A DNA stretch of 64,000 bases, from positions 3,100,001-3,164,000 of the forward strand of contig NZ_SNWA01000001.1 in NCBI RefSeq assembly GCF_004361815.1, given 5' to 3'. A program made the translations under genes and the position numbers. Below the pieces are notes generated by a model. The model was not told the DNA's origin, made no database searches, and worked only from the letters and a program-made list of their open reading frames with translations. Numbering within the stretch: position 1 is the first letter of the stretch; the number at the start of each line of letters is the position of its first letter. Positions 49,849-61,183 of this stretch are shown here, in pieces. Origin of the DNA: Paraburkholderia sp. BL10I2N1 (GTDB lineage Bacteria > Pseudomonadota > Gammaproteobacteria > Burkholderiales > Burkholderiaceae).

Positions 49849-51186
49849 ATGAAACCCGTAATTGCCCTCGTTGGGCGCCCCAATGTGGGGAAATCCACGC
49901 TGTTCAACCGTCTCACGCGTTCGCGTGACGCGCTCGTCGCCGATTTGCCGGGCCTCACGCGCGATCGTCACTATGGCGAAGGGCGCACGGGCGAGCGGCC
50001 TTATCTGGTTGTCGATACCGGCGGCTTCGAGCCGGTCGCGAAGGACGGCATCCTGCACGAGATGGCGCGGCAGACCCGCCAGGCGGTCGAAGAATCCGAC
50101 GTTGTCGTGTTCATCGTCGACGGACGCAACGGGCTCGCCCCGCAGGACAAGTCGATTGCCGATTACCTGCGCAAGACCGGCCGGCCGATCTTCCTCGTCG
50201 TCAACAAGGCCGAAGGGATGAAGTACAGCGCGGTCGCCGCCGACTTCTACGAACTCGGTCTGGGCGACCCGCGCGCCATTTCAGCGGCGCACGGCGACGG
50301 CGTCACGGAAATGATCAACGAGGCGCTCGGCGTCGCGTATGCCGGTCAGCCGGAAGAAGAGGATGAGGACAAGAACGCGCACGGCGTCAAGATCGCGATC
50401 GTTGGTCGCCCGAACGTCGGAAAGTCGACGCTCATCAATACACTGGTCGGCGAAGACCGCGTGATTGCATTCGATATGCCCGGGACGACGCGCGATTCGA
50501 TCTACGTGGATTTCGAGCGGCAGGGCAAGAACTACACGCTGATCGACACGGCGGGTCTGCGGCGCCGCGGCAAGGTGTTCGAGGCGATAGAAAAATTCTC
50601 GGTGGTCAAGACGCTGCAGTCGATTTCGGATGCCAACGTCGTGATCCTGCTGCTGGACGCGCGCCAGGACATTTCGGAGCAGGACGCTCACATTGCCGGC
50701 TTCGTCGTCGAGCAGGGGCGTGCGCTCGTGGTCGGGGTGAACAAGTGGGACGGGCTCGACTCGCATGTGCGTGAGCGCACGAAAGCGGATCTGGAGCGCA
50801 AGCTAAAATTCCTCGACTTCGCGAAATTCCATTTCATTTCGGCAGCGGAGAAAACGGGGATCGGCCCGCTGATGCGTTCGGTCGATGACGCTTACGCCGC
50901 CGCAATGGCAAAGCTTCCGACGCCCAAACTGACCCGCGCACTGATCGACGCTGTTGAATTCCAGCAGCCGCGCCGTCGCGGGCCGGTGCGGCCTAAGCTG
51001 CGTTACGCGCACCAGGGAGGACAAAACCCGCCGATTATCGTGATCCATGGCAACGCGCTCGACGCGATCACCGAAACGTATAAGCGCTACCTTGAAAACC
51101 GCTTCAGGGAAACTTTCGGGCTGACCGGGACTCCATTGCGCATAGAGTTCAGATCGTCGACGAACCCTTACGCGGATAAAGGCTGA
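49849..51186 (+). CDS. der: Ribosome biogenesis GTPase Der (EngA)
   Basis: A 445-residue GTPase with two tandem G domains, needed for 50S ribosome assembly. The first G domain has [12 protein letters not shown] at residues 8-19 and DTGGF; the second has [13 protein letters not shown] near residue 185 and [11 protein letters not shown]. The NKWD specificity motif of the second domain is in [10 protein letters not shown]. The C-terminal KH-like domain ends with [13 protein letters not shown] 49849 is chosen because [17 protein letters not shown] is the family start; the upstream frame is not conserved. It is followed by hfq after 142 bp. Confidence 0.97.
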   Translation: MKPVIALVGRPNVGKSTLFNRLTRSRDALVADLPGLTRDRHYGEGRTGERPYLVVDTGGFEPVAKDGILHEMARQTRQAVEESDVVVFIVDGRNGLAPQDKSIADYLRKTGRPIFLVVNKAEGMKYSAVAADFYELGLGDPRAISAAHGDGVTEMINEALGVAYAGQPEEEDEDKNAHGVKIAIVGRPNVGKSTLINTLVGEDRVIAFDMPGTTRDSIYVDFERQGKNYTLIDTAGLRRRGKVFEAIEKFSVVKTLQSISDANVVILLLDARQDISEQDAHIAGFVVEQGRALVVGVNKWDGLDSHVRERTKADLERKLKFLDFAKFHFISAAEKTGIGPLMRSVDDAYAAAMAKLPTPKLTRALIDAVEFQQPRRRGPVRPKLRYAHQGGQNPPIIVIHGNALDAITETYKRYLENRFRETFGLTGTPLRIEFRSSTNPYADKG

Positions 51187-51328
51187 AACCCGTGTGTGTG
51201 CTGGGTTTGGCCTGATGGCCAGGCCGCTCGCGCAAAAACGAAAATCGGCTATAGTGTAGCGGTTGACGGTGGATTTCTTTTTCTTCGTCGTCAATTAAGT
51301 CAACCTGCAAAAAAATACGGAGTTTGCT

Positions 51329-51565
51329 ATGAGCAACAAAGGGCAATTGTTACAAGACCCGTTTTTGAACGCACTGCGTAAAGAGCACGTGCCGGTCTCG
51401 ATCTATCTGGTCAACGGCATCAAGCTTCAAGGGAACATCGAATCGTTCGACCAGTACGTCGTGTTGCTCCGGAATACGGTTACCCAGATGGTCTACAAGC
51501 ACGCAATCTCGACGGTCGTGCCTGCCCGTCCGGTGAATTTCCACCCGGATTCTGAACAGTCCTAA
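51329..51565 (+). CDS. hfq: RNA chaperone Hfq
   Basis: A 78-residue Sm-like RNA chaperone that forms hexamers and pairs small RNAs with mRNAs. Sm motif 1 is [19 protein letters not shown], and Sm motif 2 is [12 protein letters not shown], near residue 58. The C-terminal tail is very short, as in other Burkholderia. The start ATG 51329 gives the family N terminus ([20 protein letters not shown]). It is followed by hflX, hflK and hflC, an order conserved with E. coli. Confidence 0.98.
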   Translation: MSNKGQLLQDPFLNALRKEHVPVSIYLVNGIKLQGNIESFDQYVVLLRNTVTQMVYKHAISTVVPARPVNFHPDSEQS

Positions 51566-51638
51566 CCCCTCGTCGCGGCCGGCGTAGCGTCGCCCGTTGG
51601 CGATCACTCCCGGCCGCTTCATTTTGACACCCTCTAAT

Positions 51639-52811
51639 TTGACCAACGCAGCGCTTGTCGGCGTCGACTTCGGTAAGATCGATTTCGAAGCCAGTCTCGA
51701 AGAACTCAGTCTGCTCGCGCAAAGCGCGGGCGCGAATCCCGTAGTCACCCTCACCGGACGCCGGTCCAGCCCCGACGCGAAGATGTTCGTCGGTAGCGGC
51801 AAGGCCGATGAATTGCGCCTTGCATGTGAGGCGAACGACATCGAAATTGTCATCTTCAATCACGCGCTGGCGCCCGCGCAGCAACGCAATCTGGAGCAGG
51901 CGCTTAACAGGCGCGTGATCGACCGCACCAGTCTGATTCTCGATATTTTTGCGCAGCGCGCCCGCAGCCACGAAGGCAAGCTGCAGGTCGAACTCGCGCA
52001 ACTCCAATACCTCGCTACGCGGCTCATACGCGCGTGGACTCACCTTGAACGGCAGAAGGGCGGTATCGGTCTGCGCGGCCCTGGTGAAACGCAGCTGGAA
52101 ACCGACCGTCGGTTGATCGGCGAGCGGATCAAGGCGCTCAAGTCGCGGCTCGAGAAGCTGCGTCGCCAGCATGGCACGCAACGTCGCCAGCGTGAGCGCA
52201 ACCGTACCATGTCGGTATCGCTCGTCGGCTATACGAATGCCGGCAAATCGACGCTCTTCAACGCGCTGACAAAGGCTCAGGCGTACGCCGCCGACCAGTT
52301 GTTTGCCACGCTTGACACGACATCGCGCCGTCTCTACCTCGGCGATGAGGTTGGTCAGGTAGTGGTGTCGGATACGGTCGGGTTTATTCGCGAACTGCCT
52401 CACCAGCTGGTCGCCGCATTCCGGGCAACGCTCGAGGAAACCATTCACGCTGACCTGCTGCTGCATGTGGTCGACGCGTCGAGCGCCGTGCGGCTCGATC
52501 AGATCGACCAGGTGAACGAAGTACTGCACGAGATTGGTGCTGACGCGATCCGGCAGGTGCTGGTCTTCAACAAGATTGACGCCGTGGCTGAACTGGCGGC
52601 CCGTGGCGACGCGGTCGAGCGGGATGAGTATGGTAATATTTCGCGCGTCTTTTTGAGCGCGCGCACAGGGCAGGGGCTAGACACGCTGCGCGCTGCCATC
52701 GCTGAAATCGCTACTGCCGAATATCTTTCCAACGGTGGGCGTCCATTGCCGGAAGAAGACCGGCTGGTAGCGCCAACCGACGACCGCAAGGTTCCAGAAC
52801 TCGGGCACTGA
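51639..52811 (+). CDS. hflX: Ribosome-rescue GTPase HflX
   Basis: A 390-residue GTPase that splits stalled or heat-damaged ribosomes. The N-terminal HflX domain (residues 1-190) includes GGIGLRGPGETQLETDRR near residue 146 and a coiled linker (RIKALKSRLEKLRRQHG). The G domain has VGYTNAGKSTLFNAL near residue 203 and DTVGFIRELP. TTG 51639 gives TNAALVGVDFGKID, matching relatives; TTG 51597 in the same frame would add 14 residues, and no ATG is available. It follows hfq by 73 bp. Confidence 0.92.
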   Translation: MTNAALVGVDFGKIDFEASLEELSLLAQSAGANPVVTLTGRRSSPDAKMFVGSGKADELRLACEANDIEIVIFNHALAPAQQRNLEQALNRRVIDRTSLILDIFAQRARSHEGKLQVELAQLQYLATRLIRAWTHLERQKGGIGLRGPGETQLETDRRLIGERIKALKSRLEKLRRQHGTQRRQRERNRTMSVSLVGYTNAGKSTLFNALTKAQAYAADQLFATLDTTSRRLYLGDEVGQVVVSDTVGFIRELPHQLVAAFRATLEETIHADLLLHVVDASSAVRLDQIDQVNEVLHEIGADAIRQVLVFNKIDAVAELAARGDAVERDEYGNISRVFLSARTGQGLDTLRAAIAEIATAEYLSNGGRPLPEEDRLVAPTDDRKVPELGH

Positions 52812-52861
52812 CCCGTGCCGAGTTGCATTGACCCGCTGTCTACTCTGGTGAACAAACACAG

Positions 52862-54229
52862 GTGAACGATTACAACAAGCGGAGTACCTGGCTGCGGCTG
52901 CGCGCCACGCTTTCGATGAACGATCCGCGCTGGGGCCGGGGAGACGGCAATGGCGACCGGCAGCGTCCGAACGAGCCGAACCGTCCGCAGAATGGAAAGG
53001 ACGGTGAGGGTCCACCTGATCTCGACGAAATGTGGCGTGAATTCAACCAGCGGCTGAGCCGCGTGTTCGGGCGCAAGAGCGGTGGCTCGGGCGGCAGTGA
53101 CCGTCGTCCGGACAACGGCCGCGGCGCGCGTATCGGTGTCGGTATTGTGATTGGCGTGCTGATCGCAATCTGGCTGGGCAGCGGTGTGTTTGTCGTCCAG
53201 GAAGGCCAGGCCGCAGTCGTCTCACAGTTCGGCAGGTATCGCGATACCTCGGGTCAGGGTGTGCACTGGCGCTTGCCCTATCCGTTTGAATCCCACGAGA
53301 TGGTCAACATCGGGCAGGTGCGGTCGGTGGAAATCGGCCGCAACAATGTCGTGCGCATGGCCAACGTGAAGGATGCATCGATGCTCACGCACGATGGCGA
53401 TATCGTTGATGTGCGTTTCGCCGTGCAGTACCAGGTGCGAAAGCCCACCGACTATCTGTTCCGCAGCGTCGATCCCGACCTCGCGGTCACGCAGGCCGCG
53501 CAGGCGGCGGTGCGCGAGATCGTGGGCGCTCGTAGTATGGACGACATCCTCTATCAGGATCGCGAAGTAATCCGTCAGCAGCTCAACGACTCCATCCAGC
53601 ATTCGCTTGATGAATTCCATACGGGTCTCGCCGTGACCGGTGTGACGATCCAGGGCGTGACACCGCCGGAGCAGGTTCAGTCGGCATTCGATGACGCCGC
53701 GAAGGCGCGTCAGGATCGCGAGCGCGCGAAGCGCGACGCGCAGGCCTATGTCAACGAGCTGTTGCCGCGTGCGCAGGCCAATGCGGCGCGCTTGATCGAC
53801 GACGCGAAGGCGTACAGCGACCGTGTCATTGCCCAGGCGCAGGGCGACGCGGAACGGTTCAAACAGGTCTACGAGCAATACTCGAAGGCGCCCGCGGTGA
53901 TCCGTACACGCATGTATCTGGACGCAATGCAGCATATCTACTCGAACACGACGAAGCTCTTTGTAGACAGCAAGTCCGGCAATAATACGCTGAGCCTGTC
54001 TCTCGACAAGCTGATCGACCAGACTCGCCAGCGCGGGACGGAGGCAGCCGCAGCCGGTGCGCCAGCCGGTTCGGCAGCAGCGCCGCAATCCGCGAGCGGC
54101 GCGGCCGCGGTTGCGCCCGCGTCAGGCGCCCCGGTGGCGAGCGCGGCCAGCGAAGCCGCTGCGGCAAGCGATACGTTCCGCTCGCGCGATACATTCCGTA
54201 GTCGCGGCCGCGACGAAGAGCTGCAATAA
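52862..54229 (+). CDS. hflK: FtsH protease regulatory subunit HflK
   Basis: A 455-residue SPFH-domain protein that with HflC forms a cage around the FtsH protease in the inner membrane. It starts at GTG 52862 (MNDYNKRSTWLRLRAT); ATG 52916 (MNDPRWGRGDG) is also possible. A transmembrane helix at residues about 84-105 (IGVGIVIGVLIAIWLGSG) is followed by the SPFH domain (VVSQFGRYRDTSGQGVHW). The N-terminal region is Gly/Asp/Arg-rich. The C-terminal tail is Ala/Ser/Gly-rich. It precedes hflC by 11 bp. Confidence 0.95.
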   Translation: MNDYNKRSTWLRLRATLSMNDPRWGRGDGNGDRQRPNEPNRPQNGKDGEGPPDLDEMWREFNQRLSRVFGRKSGGSGGSDRRPDNGRGARIGVGIVIGVLIAIWLGSGVFVVQEGQAAVVSQFGRYRDTSGQGVHWRLPYPFESHEMVNIGQVRSVEIGRNNVVRMANVKDASMLTHDGDIVDVRFAVQYQVRKPTDYLFRSVDPDLAVTQAAQAAVREIVGARSMDDILYQDREVIRQQLNDSIQHSLDEFHTGLAVTGVTIQGVTPPEQVQSAFDDAAKARQDRERAKRDAQAYVNELLPRAQANAARLIDDAKAYSDRVIAQAQGDAERFKQVYEQYSKAPAVIRTRMYLDAMQHIYSNTTKLFVDSKSGNNTLSLSLDKLIDQTRQRGTEAAAAGAPAGSAAAPQSASGAAAVAPASGAPVASAASEAAAASDTFRSRDTFRSRGRDEELQ

Positions 54230-54240
54230 GGAGCGCGAAC

Positions 54241-55143
54241 ATGAATCGAATCGTTGCGCTCGTTGTTGCAATTGTGGTCGTGCTGTTTGCGGCCTCGTCG
54301 ATGCTTTATGTCGTCGATCAGCGACATATGGCTGTGGTCTCCGCTCATGGTGACACCGCGCCCGTTCTGGTGGGTCCCGGGCTGCATTTCAAGCTGCCAC
54401 CTCCATTGCAGACGGCCACGCTCGTCGACACCCGGATCCAGTCGTTCGACGCGCCGGATGCCGATCGCTACGTGACGTCGGACAAGATCGACGTGCTGGT
54501 GAATCCGGTCATCCGCTATCGCGTCGCCGATCCGCTGAAGCTGTTCGCTGAGACGAAGGGCGATACCCAGGGCCTGCCTGACCGGCTGGCCTCGCTGTCG
54601 CGTAGCGCGCTCGGCGACGCCTTTGCGAAGTTCGCACTTCCCGACGCGCTCGCGAAGCAGCAGGACATCGCAGCAGCGGCGCGTATGGACATGCAGAAAA
54701 ACACGGCTGCGCTCGGCGTCGATGTGGTCGCCATCCAGCTGACGCGGGTCGACTTTCCCGCGGCGATGGCCGAATCGGTCTTCAAGCGGATGATCGCGGC
54801 ACGTGAGCAGGTGGCGAGTCAGGAGCGGGCGCAGGGTGCGGCCGAAGCCGATCAGATCAAGGCGGACGCCGCCCGGCAGCAGGAGGGTCTCATCGCGGAC
54901 GCCTACCGGGAAGCGCAGACGATCAAGGGGGAGGGCGATGGCAAGGCCGCGTCGATTGCAGCCGAGGCGTTCGGCCGCGATCCGCAGTTTTATGAGTTCT
55001 ATCAGAGCATGCAGGCCTACCGGAACAGCTTCAAGGCGAACGACGTGATCGTGGTCGATTCCAGCAGCGAGTTCTTCCGCTTCATGCGTAGTCCGACTGG
55101 CGGCAATCCGCCGGACGCCGCCGCGACCCCGCGCAAACGCTGA
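54241..55143 (+). CDS. hflC: FtsH protease regulatory subunit HflC
   Basis: A 300-residue SPFH partner of HflK. A transmembrane helix at residues 3-22 (RIVALVVAIVVVLFAASSM) leads directly into the SPFH domain (YVVDQRHMAVVSAHGDTAP, then GPGLHFKLP). The coiled-coil region includes EQVASQERAQGAAEADQIKA. The start ATG 54241 is 11 bp after hflK, with AAGGAG just upstream, so both are made together. The start of the SPFH region is typical of HflC. Confidence 0.95.
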   Translation: MNRIVALVVAIVVVLFAASSMLYVVDQRHMAVVSAHGDTAPVLVGPGLHFKLPPPLQTATLVDTRIQSFDAPDADRYVTSDKIDVLVNPVIRYRVADPLKLFAETKGDTQGLPDRLASLSRSALGDAFAKFALPDALAKQQDIAAAARMDMQKNTAALGVDVVAIQLTRVDFPAAMAESVFKRMIAAREQVASQERAQGAAEADQIKADAARQQEGLIADAYREAQTIKGEGDGKAASIAAEAFGRDPQFYEFYQSMQAYRNSFKANDVIVVDSSSEFFRFMRSPTGGNPPDAAATPRKR

Positions 55144-55190
55144 TTACCTGAGCGCTGCACGCCTGCTGGCGTCGTGGCGCCGTCATTCGA

Positions 55191-55382
55191 ATGGATATAG
55201 CTGGTTCGTTACTGCTCGCGATCGCACTGATGCTGATCATCGAGGGGATGTTCCCCTTCGTTTTTCCGAGCGCCTGGCGCGACACGTTTCGTAGAATAGC
55301 GGAGCGGCCGCCGCACCACATCCGGATCGGCGGTCTGATCGTGATGGTGCTCGGCCTCATTCTGCTGCTGATTGCAACCTGA
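55191..55382 (+). CDS. DUF2065 family small membrane protein
   Basis: A 63-residue protein with two transmembrane helices (residues 4-24, LLLAIALMLIIEGMFPFVF, and residues 46-62, IGGLIVMVLGLILLLI) joined by a short loop with the conserved SAWRDTFRRIAE. It is the DUF2065/YjeT family, which in E. coli sits between hflC and purA, as here. The function is unknown; the fixed position suggests a link to HflKC or FtsH. Confidence 0.92.
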   Translation: MDIAGSLLLAIALMLIIEGMFPFVFPSAWRDTFRRIAERPPHHIRIGGLIVMVLGLILLLIAT

Positions 55383-55561
55383 TTGCAGCCTGATAGCGAG
55401 CTGATTCGACCTGAGGGCGACCCGGGCAGGCTACGGCTTACTGGCCGCCATCGGCGCCATGCTGCGCAATGCGTTCCTGCGAGGGCACGTGTTTTATCCG
55501 CGATTCACCGTCATTTTTCGGCGCGCCCAGGCGCCGTGTTCAACGTCGTAGGACTGTATCG

Positions 55562-56713
55562 ATGTCGACCTGGTTACTTCCCGAGAATATTGCCGATGTG
55601 CTGCCGTCGGAGGCCCGCAAGATTGAAGAGTTGCGCCGCCGGCTGCTGGACCGCTTTCGTGCGTACGGCTACGAAATGGTCATGCCGCCCCTTCTCGAAT
55701 ATCTCGAGTCGCTACTGACGAGCGGTGGCAGCGATCTGAACCTGCGTACGTTCAAGCTCGTAGACCAGTTGTCGGGCCGTACGCTCGGGCTGCGGGCCGA
55801 CATCACGCCGCAGGTCGCGCGGATCGACGCGCATCTGCTGAACCGTCAGGGCGTGACGCGCCTTTGTTACGCAGGCAACGTGCTGCATACGCGCCCACGC
55901 GGCTTGCACGCAACCCGCGAACAGGTCCAGATCGGGGCGGAAATCTATGGTCACGCCGGTCTCGAGGCGGATCTTGAAATCCAGCAGCTTATGCTCGACG
56001 CGCTGCGTCTGTCCGGGCTCGCGAAGGTGCGGCTCGACCTCTGTCACGCGGGCGTGCTGGCGGCGCTGACCGGCAAGGATCCGGCTGCGGCTTCGCTTGG
56101 CGAAACACTGTACGAGGCGCTCGCAGGCAAGGATGTGCCGCGCCTCGCGGAACTGACGGCGGATCTCGCGCCCGTCACGCGCGACGCCTTGCGGGTCCTG
56201 CCGACGCTGTACGGCGACGCGACAGTGCTCGCCGATGCGCGTGCGCGCTTGCCGGACATGCCCGAAATCGCCCGCGCACTTGACGATCTCGCGTTTCTCG
56301 CGGCACAGGTCGACGGCGCGGAAGTCATGATCGATCTGGCCGACCTGCGCGGCTATGCCTATCACAGCGGCGTGATGTTCTCGGCCTACGTTGACGGTGT
56401 GCCGAATGCGGTGGCGCGCGGCGGCCGTTACGACCACGTTGGCCAGGCCTACGGGCGGGCGCGTGCCGCGACCGGATTTTCGCTCGATCTGCGCGAAGTC
56501 GCGCGTATTTCGCCGGTCGAAGCACGCAGCAGCGCCATTCTGGCGCCCTGGCAGCATGACGACGCGCTCCGTGCGAGCGTTGCCGCATTGCGCGATGCTG
56601 GCGAAGTCGTGATTCAGGCGTTGCCGGGCCACGACCACGATCTCGATGAATTCGCGTGCGACCGCGTACTGGTCGAGCGCAACGGTGCCTGGGTCGTCGA
56701 AGCCCGTTCCTGA
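55562..56713 (+). CDS. hisZ: ATP phosphoribosyltransferase regulatory subunit HisZ
   Basis: A 383-residue protein related to histidyl-tRNA synthetase but without aminoacylation. It activates a short HisG in histidine biosynthesis. The start ATG 55562 gives [20 protein letters not shown], the family N terminus. Class II-like motifs are present ([29 protein letters not shown]), while the C-terminal anticodon-binding domain seen in the true hisS at 46160 is missing. hisG is not in this window. It sits between DUF2065 and purA, as in other betaproteobacteria. Confidence 0.93.
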   Translation: MSTWLLPENIADVLPSEARKIEELRRRLLDRFRAYGYEMVMPPLLEYLESLLTSGGSDLNLRTFKLVDQLSGRTLGLRADITPQVARIDAHLLNRQGVTRLCYAGNVLHTRPRGLHATREQVQIGAEIYGHAGLEADLEIQQLMLDALRLSGLAKVRLDLCHAGVLAALTGKDPAAASLGETLYEALAGKDVPRLAELTADLAPVTRDALRVLPTLYGDATVLADARARLPDMPEIARALDDLAFLAAQVDGAEVMIDLADLRGYAYHSGVMFSAYVDGVPNAVARGGRYDHVGQAYGRARAATGFSLDLREVARISPVEARSSAILAPWQHDDALRASVAALRDAGEVVIQALPGHDHDLDEFACDRVLVERNGAWVVEARS

Positions 56714-56838
56714 GTGCCGCAAAGCCGGGCGCGGCAATCCGGACACACTCGTCGCGCCCATGTTGAAATACCCAGAATAACGTCCATACCGTTGAGCGGA
56801 AACGGAAAAAATCCGGAACCTTCCGCGATTATCGGTAG

Positions 56839-58215
<1,377 letters not shown>

Positions 58216-58218
58216 GTC

Positions 58219-58806
58219 ATGACGCAGGGTGTGCCCATGATTGCGATGAAAGATCCGCGCAACGACGACAAGAATCTTTGGGTCGGCTGGGATGAGTACC
58301 ATCGTCTCATCGAGCTTCTGGCACTCGCTGTGCACGAATCTGGCTGGAAGTTCGACAAGATCCTGTGTCTTGCACGCGGCGGTCTGCGCGTCGGTGACCA
58401 GCTGTCGCGTATTTACGACCTGCCGCTGGCGATTCTCGCGACGAGTTCGTATCGCGAAGCCGCGGGCACGGAGCAGGGCGAGCTCGACATCGCGCAGTAC
58501 ATCACGATGACGCGCGGCGAGCTGTCGGGCAACGTGCTGCTGGTCGACGATCTCGTCGATTCGGGTGTGACGCTGGCGCGTGTCCAGCAGCATCTGAAGG
58601 AGCGCTATCCGGCCATTACGGCGGTGCGTTCCGCGGTGCTCTGGTACAAGGGCTGTTCAAAGGTGACGCCCGACTATCACGTGCAGTATCTGCCGACAAA
58701 TCCGTGGATTCACCAGCCTTTCGAGGAATGGGATACGGTTCGTCCGCACAATCTCGGTGCCTGGATCAAGCGCGGAACCGCGCAGGATTCCACGCCGAAA
58801 GCGTGA
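58219..58806 (+). CDS. Phosphoribosyltransferase
   Basis: A 195-residue type I phosphoribosyltransferase. The PRPP-binding motif is VLLVDDLVDSGVTL near residue 114, with the flexible-loop region TSSYREAAGT near residue 75 and KILCLARGGLRVGDQL near residue 49. It is closest in plan to xanthine-guanine or hypoxanthine phosphoribosyltransferases. Its start is 3 bp after the purA stop, so the two are co-translated, and a purine-salvage role fits. ATG 58237 or 58246 are alternative starts. A terminator follows. Confidence 0.88.
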   Translation: MTQGVPMIAMKDPRNDDKNLWVGWDEYHRLIELLALAVHESGWKFDKILCLARGGLRVGDQLSRIYDLPLAILATSSYREAAGTEQGELDIAQYITMTRGELSGNVLLVDDLVDSGVTLARVQQHLKERYPAITAVRSAVLWYKGCSKVTPDYHVQYLPTNPWIHQPFEEWDTVRPHNLGAWIKRGTAQDSTPKA

Positions 58807-58844
58807 TGAATGCAATCGCGTCCAGCTGAATGTTTGATGGATTG

Positions 58845-58874
58845 AAAACGGAGCCTTGACAGGCTCCGTTTTTT
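58845..58874 (+). terminator. Intrinsic terminator of the purA operon
   Basis: A perfect 12-bp stem, AAAACGGAGCCT (58845-58856) with its complement from 58861, a TGAC loop and six T's. Confidence 0.92.
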
Positions 58875-59041
58875 CATGGGCAGGCGTGAAACGTCCCGAT
58901 ACGGGCAGACTTGCCCCGGGTGCGATGCTACACTGCGCGGACTGTCCTCGTGGTGTATCCACAACACGCCAGACGGTCGGTCTCGACTGCCAGTTTAGAA
59001 TAGCGCTCGTTTTTCCGATCAGGAACGGATTCTTCGCGTTT

Positions 59042-60928
59042 ATGACAGATACCAACCACGGGCACCGGCAGCCTTTGCCCTCGCTCGCAATTGCGGCAAT
59101 CGGTGTCGTCTTCGGCGACATTGGCACCAGCCCGCTGTATTCGCTCAAGGAAGCGTTCTCCCCGTCGCATGGGATCCCGCTCAATGACGCGTCGATTCTC
59201 GGTGTCATCTCCCTGATGTTCTGGGCGATCATCATCGTGGTCTCGATCAAGTACGTGCTCTTCGTGATGCGCGCCGACAACAACGGCGAAGGCGGCGTAC
59301 TCGCGTTGATGGCGCTGTCGCTACGATCATTCGATCCGCGCAGCAAGGCGGCGGGTCTCCTGATGATGCTCGGTATCTTCGGCGCCTGTATGTTCTACGG
59401 CGATGCCGTGATCACACCGGCGATTTCCGTGATCTCGGCGGTCGAAGGGCTCGAGGTTGCTGCGCCCAAGCTGTCGCATCTGGTGTTGCCGCTTACGATG
59501 GTCGTCCTCGTGCTGCTGTTCTGGATCCAGCGGCACGGCACCGCCACGGTGGGGCGGCTGTTCGGGCCGATCATGGTGCTGTGGTTCGTGACGCTTGCCG
59601 TGCTCGGCGTGACGCATATTGCGCAGTCGCCCGGGGTGATTGCTGCATTGAATCCCGCTTACGCATTCAGATTCATGTCGGCGCATGTCCTGCAGGCCTA
59701 CGTGGTGCTGGGCTCCGTCGTGCTCGTGCTGACCGGCGCCGAAGCCTTGTACGCCGATATGGGCCACTTCGGCGCAAAGCCGATTCGCATGGCCTGGTAT
59801 GCGCTCGTGATGCCGTCGCTGGTGCTGAACTATTTTGGCCAGGGCGCGCTTCTGATGCACGACCCGAAAACGATCGAAAATCCGTTCTTCCTGCTCGCAC
59901 CGGATTGGGCGTTGCTACCACTCGTCATTCTGTCGACGGTGGCGACGGTGATCGCGTCGCAGGCGGTGATCTCCGGCGCGTATTCGCTGACGAGCCAGGC
60001 CATCCAGCTTGGCTACGTGCCGCGGATGAAGATCCTCCACACGTCGGAGTTGGCGATCGGCCAGATCTATGTGCCGGTCGTGAACTGGATGCTGCTTTTC
60101 ATCATCCTGTGCATCGTGCTTGCCTTCAAGAGTTCGGACAACCTCGCGGCCGCGTACGGTATCGCGGTCACAGCGACGATGGTCATCACCACCGTGCTTG
60201 CCTGCGTCGTGATGGTGAAGGTGTGGAACTGGAACAAGATTCTGGTTGCACTGATCATCGCGGCCTTCATGACGGTCGATCTCGGGTTTTTCGGCGCAAA
60301 TCTGCTGAAGGTCGAGGAGGGCGGCTGGCTGCCACTCGGCATCGGTGCGCTGCTGTTCTTCCTGCTGATGACCTGGTTCAAGGGCCGCATGATCGTGAAG
60401 GAGCGCACGGCCGCCGACGGTATCCCGCTGATGCCGTTCCTGCAGGGCCTGCTCGCACACCCGCCGCACCGCGTGTCAGGCACCGCGATCTATCTGACCG
60501 GCAGCGATTCGCTGGTGCCGGTGAGTCTGCTGCACAATCTGAAGCACAACAAGGTGCTGCACGAGCGCACGATTTTCCTGACCTTCATCACGCGTGACAT
60601 TCCATACGTAAAAGACGAGGAGCGCGTGACGGTGAAAGATTTCGGCGGTGGGCTGTATCTCGTGAGTGCCGCATACGGTTTCAATGAGACGCCTGATGTG
60701 AAGGCCGTGCTGCTCGACGTTGGCCGTACGCACGACATGACGTTCGAAATGATGGACACGTCGTTCTTCCTCGCCCGCGAAACGGTCGTGCCCACGCAAT
60801 TGCCGGGCATGTCGGTGTGGCGTGAGCGCGTGTTCGCCTGGATGCATCAGAACGCCGCGAAGCCGACCGATTTCTTTAGTATTCCGGCCAATCGTGTCGT
60901 CGAACTCGGGACCAAAATCGAGATCTGA
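59042..60928 (+). CDS. kup: Low-affinity potassium transporter Kup
   Basis: A 628-residue potassium/proton symporter of the KUP/HAK family, with about 12 transmembrane helices in the first 430 residues and a cytoplasmic C-terminal domain. The family start [20 protein letters not shown] is near residue 17. [19 protein letters not shown] near residue 112 and [13 protein letters not shown] near residue 231 are signature motifs. The start ATG 59042 is chosen because residues before it in the frame are not family-like. A strong terminator follows. Confidence 0.96.
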   Translation: MTDTNHGHRQPLPSLAIAAIGVVFGDIGTSPLYSLKEAFSPSHGIPLNDASILGVISLMFWAIIIVVSIKYVLFVMRADNNGEGGVLALMALSLRSFDPRSKAAGLLMMLGIFGACMFYGDAVITPAISVISAVEGLEVAAPKLSHLVLPLTMVVLVLLFWIQRHGTATVGRLFGPIMVLWFVTLAVLGVTHIAQSPGVIAALNPAYAFRFMSAHVLQAYVVLGSVVLVLTGAEALYADMGHFGAKPIRMAWYALVMPSLVLNYFGQGALLMHDPKTIENPFFLLAPDWALLPLVILSTVATVIASQAVISGAYSLTSQAIQLGYVPRMKILHTSELAIGQIYVPVVNWMLLFIILCIVLAFKSSDNLAAAYGIAVTATMVITTVLACVVMVKVWNWNKILVALIIAAFMTVDLGFFGANLLKVEEGGWLPLGIGALLFFLLMTWFKGRMIVKERTAADGIPLMPFLQGLLAHPPHRVSGTAIYLTGSDSLVPVSLLHNLKHNKVLHERTIFLTFITRDIPYVKDEERVTVKDFGGGLYLVSAAYGFNETPDVKAVLLDVGRTHDMTFEMMDTSFFLARETVVPTQLPGMSVWRERVFAWMHQNAAKPTDFFSIPANRVVELGTKIEI

Positions 60929-60981
60929 GCGTTCTGCATGTCATCGCACGGTTTGCGCCTGGCTCAAAGCTGGCGCACAAC

Positions 60982-61018
60982 AAAAAGCCCACGCAGTGTG
61001 AACTGCGTGGGTTTTTTT
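60982..61018 (+). terminator. Intrinsic terminator of kup
   Basis: A perfect stem CCCACGCAGT (60988-60997) with 61002-61011, extended outward by A-T pairs, a 4-nt loop and a run of seven T's. It lies 54 bp past the kup stop and 25 bp before the IS target duplication. Confidence 0.92.
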
Positions 61019-61042
61019 GTTTGCAGAAGCGTCGCCGCGTTG

Positions 61043-61048
61043 CCTAGC
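61043..61048. repeat. Target-site duplication, left copy
   Basis: CCTAGC directly abuts the left IS end (61049) and is repeated at 62993-62998 directly after the right IS end. A 6-bp duplication agrees with the IS1634 family. Confidence 0.75.
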
Positions 61049-61065
61049 CCGAGCTTTGACTTCTC

Positions 61066-61106
61066 AAATAGCCGGAATCCGCATCAGTGCAGGGTTTCGG
61101 CTATTT
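61066..61106. repeat. Inverted repeat inside the left IS end
   Basis: Arms 61066-61077 (AAATAGCCGGAA) and 61095-61106 pair over 12 bp with one mismatch around a 17-nt loop. Placed between the terminal repeat and the transposase promoter, it could fold in read-through mRNA and hide the transposase start, as in several other IS elements. Confidence 0.5.
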
Positions 61107-61147
61107 TCTGGGACTATCATGTAGCCATGTAAGTTAGTATTTTTATA

Positions 61148-61175
61148 TTGACTTTCGGTGATTATTTGCTTTAAT
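61148..61175 (+). promoter_or_regulatory. Transposase promoter
   Basis: TTGACT (61148-61153) and TTTAAT (61170-61175) with a 16-bp spacer. The ATG at 61184 is only 8 bp beyond the -10 box, so the mRNA should begin at or within 1-2 nt of the start codon, a leaderless message. Confidence 0.6.
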
Positions 61176-61183
61176 CAGTGTTC

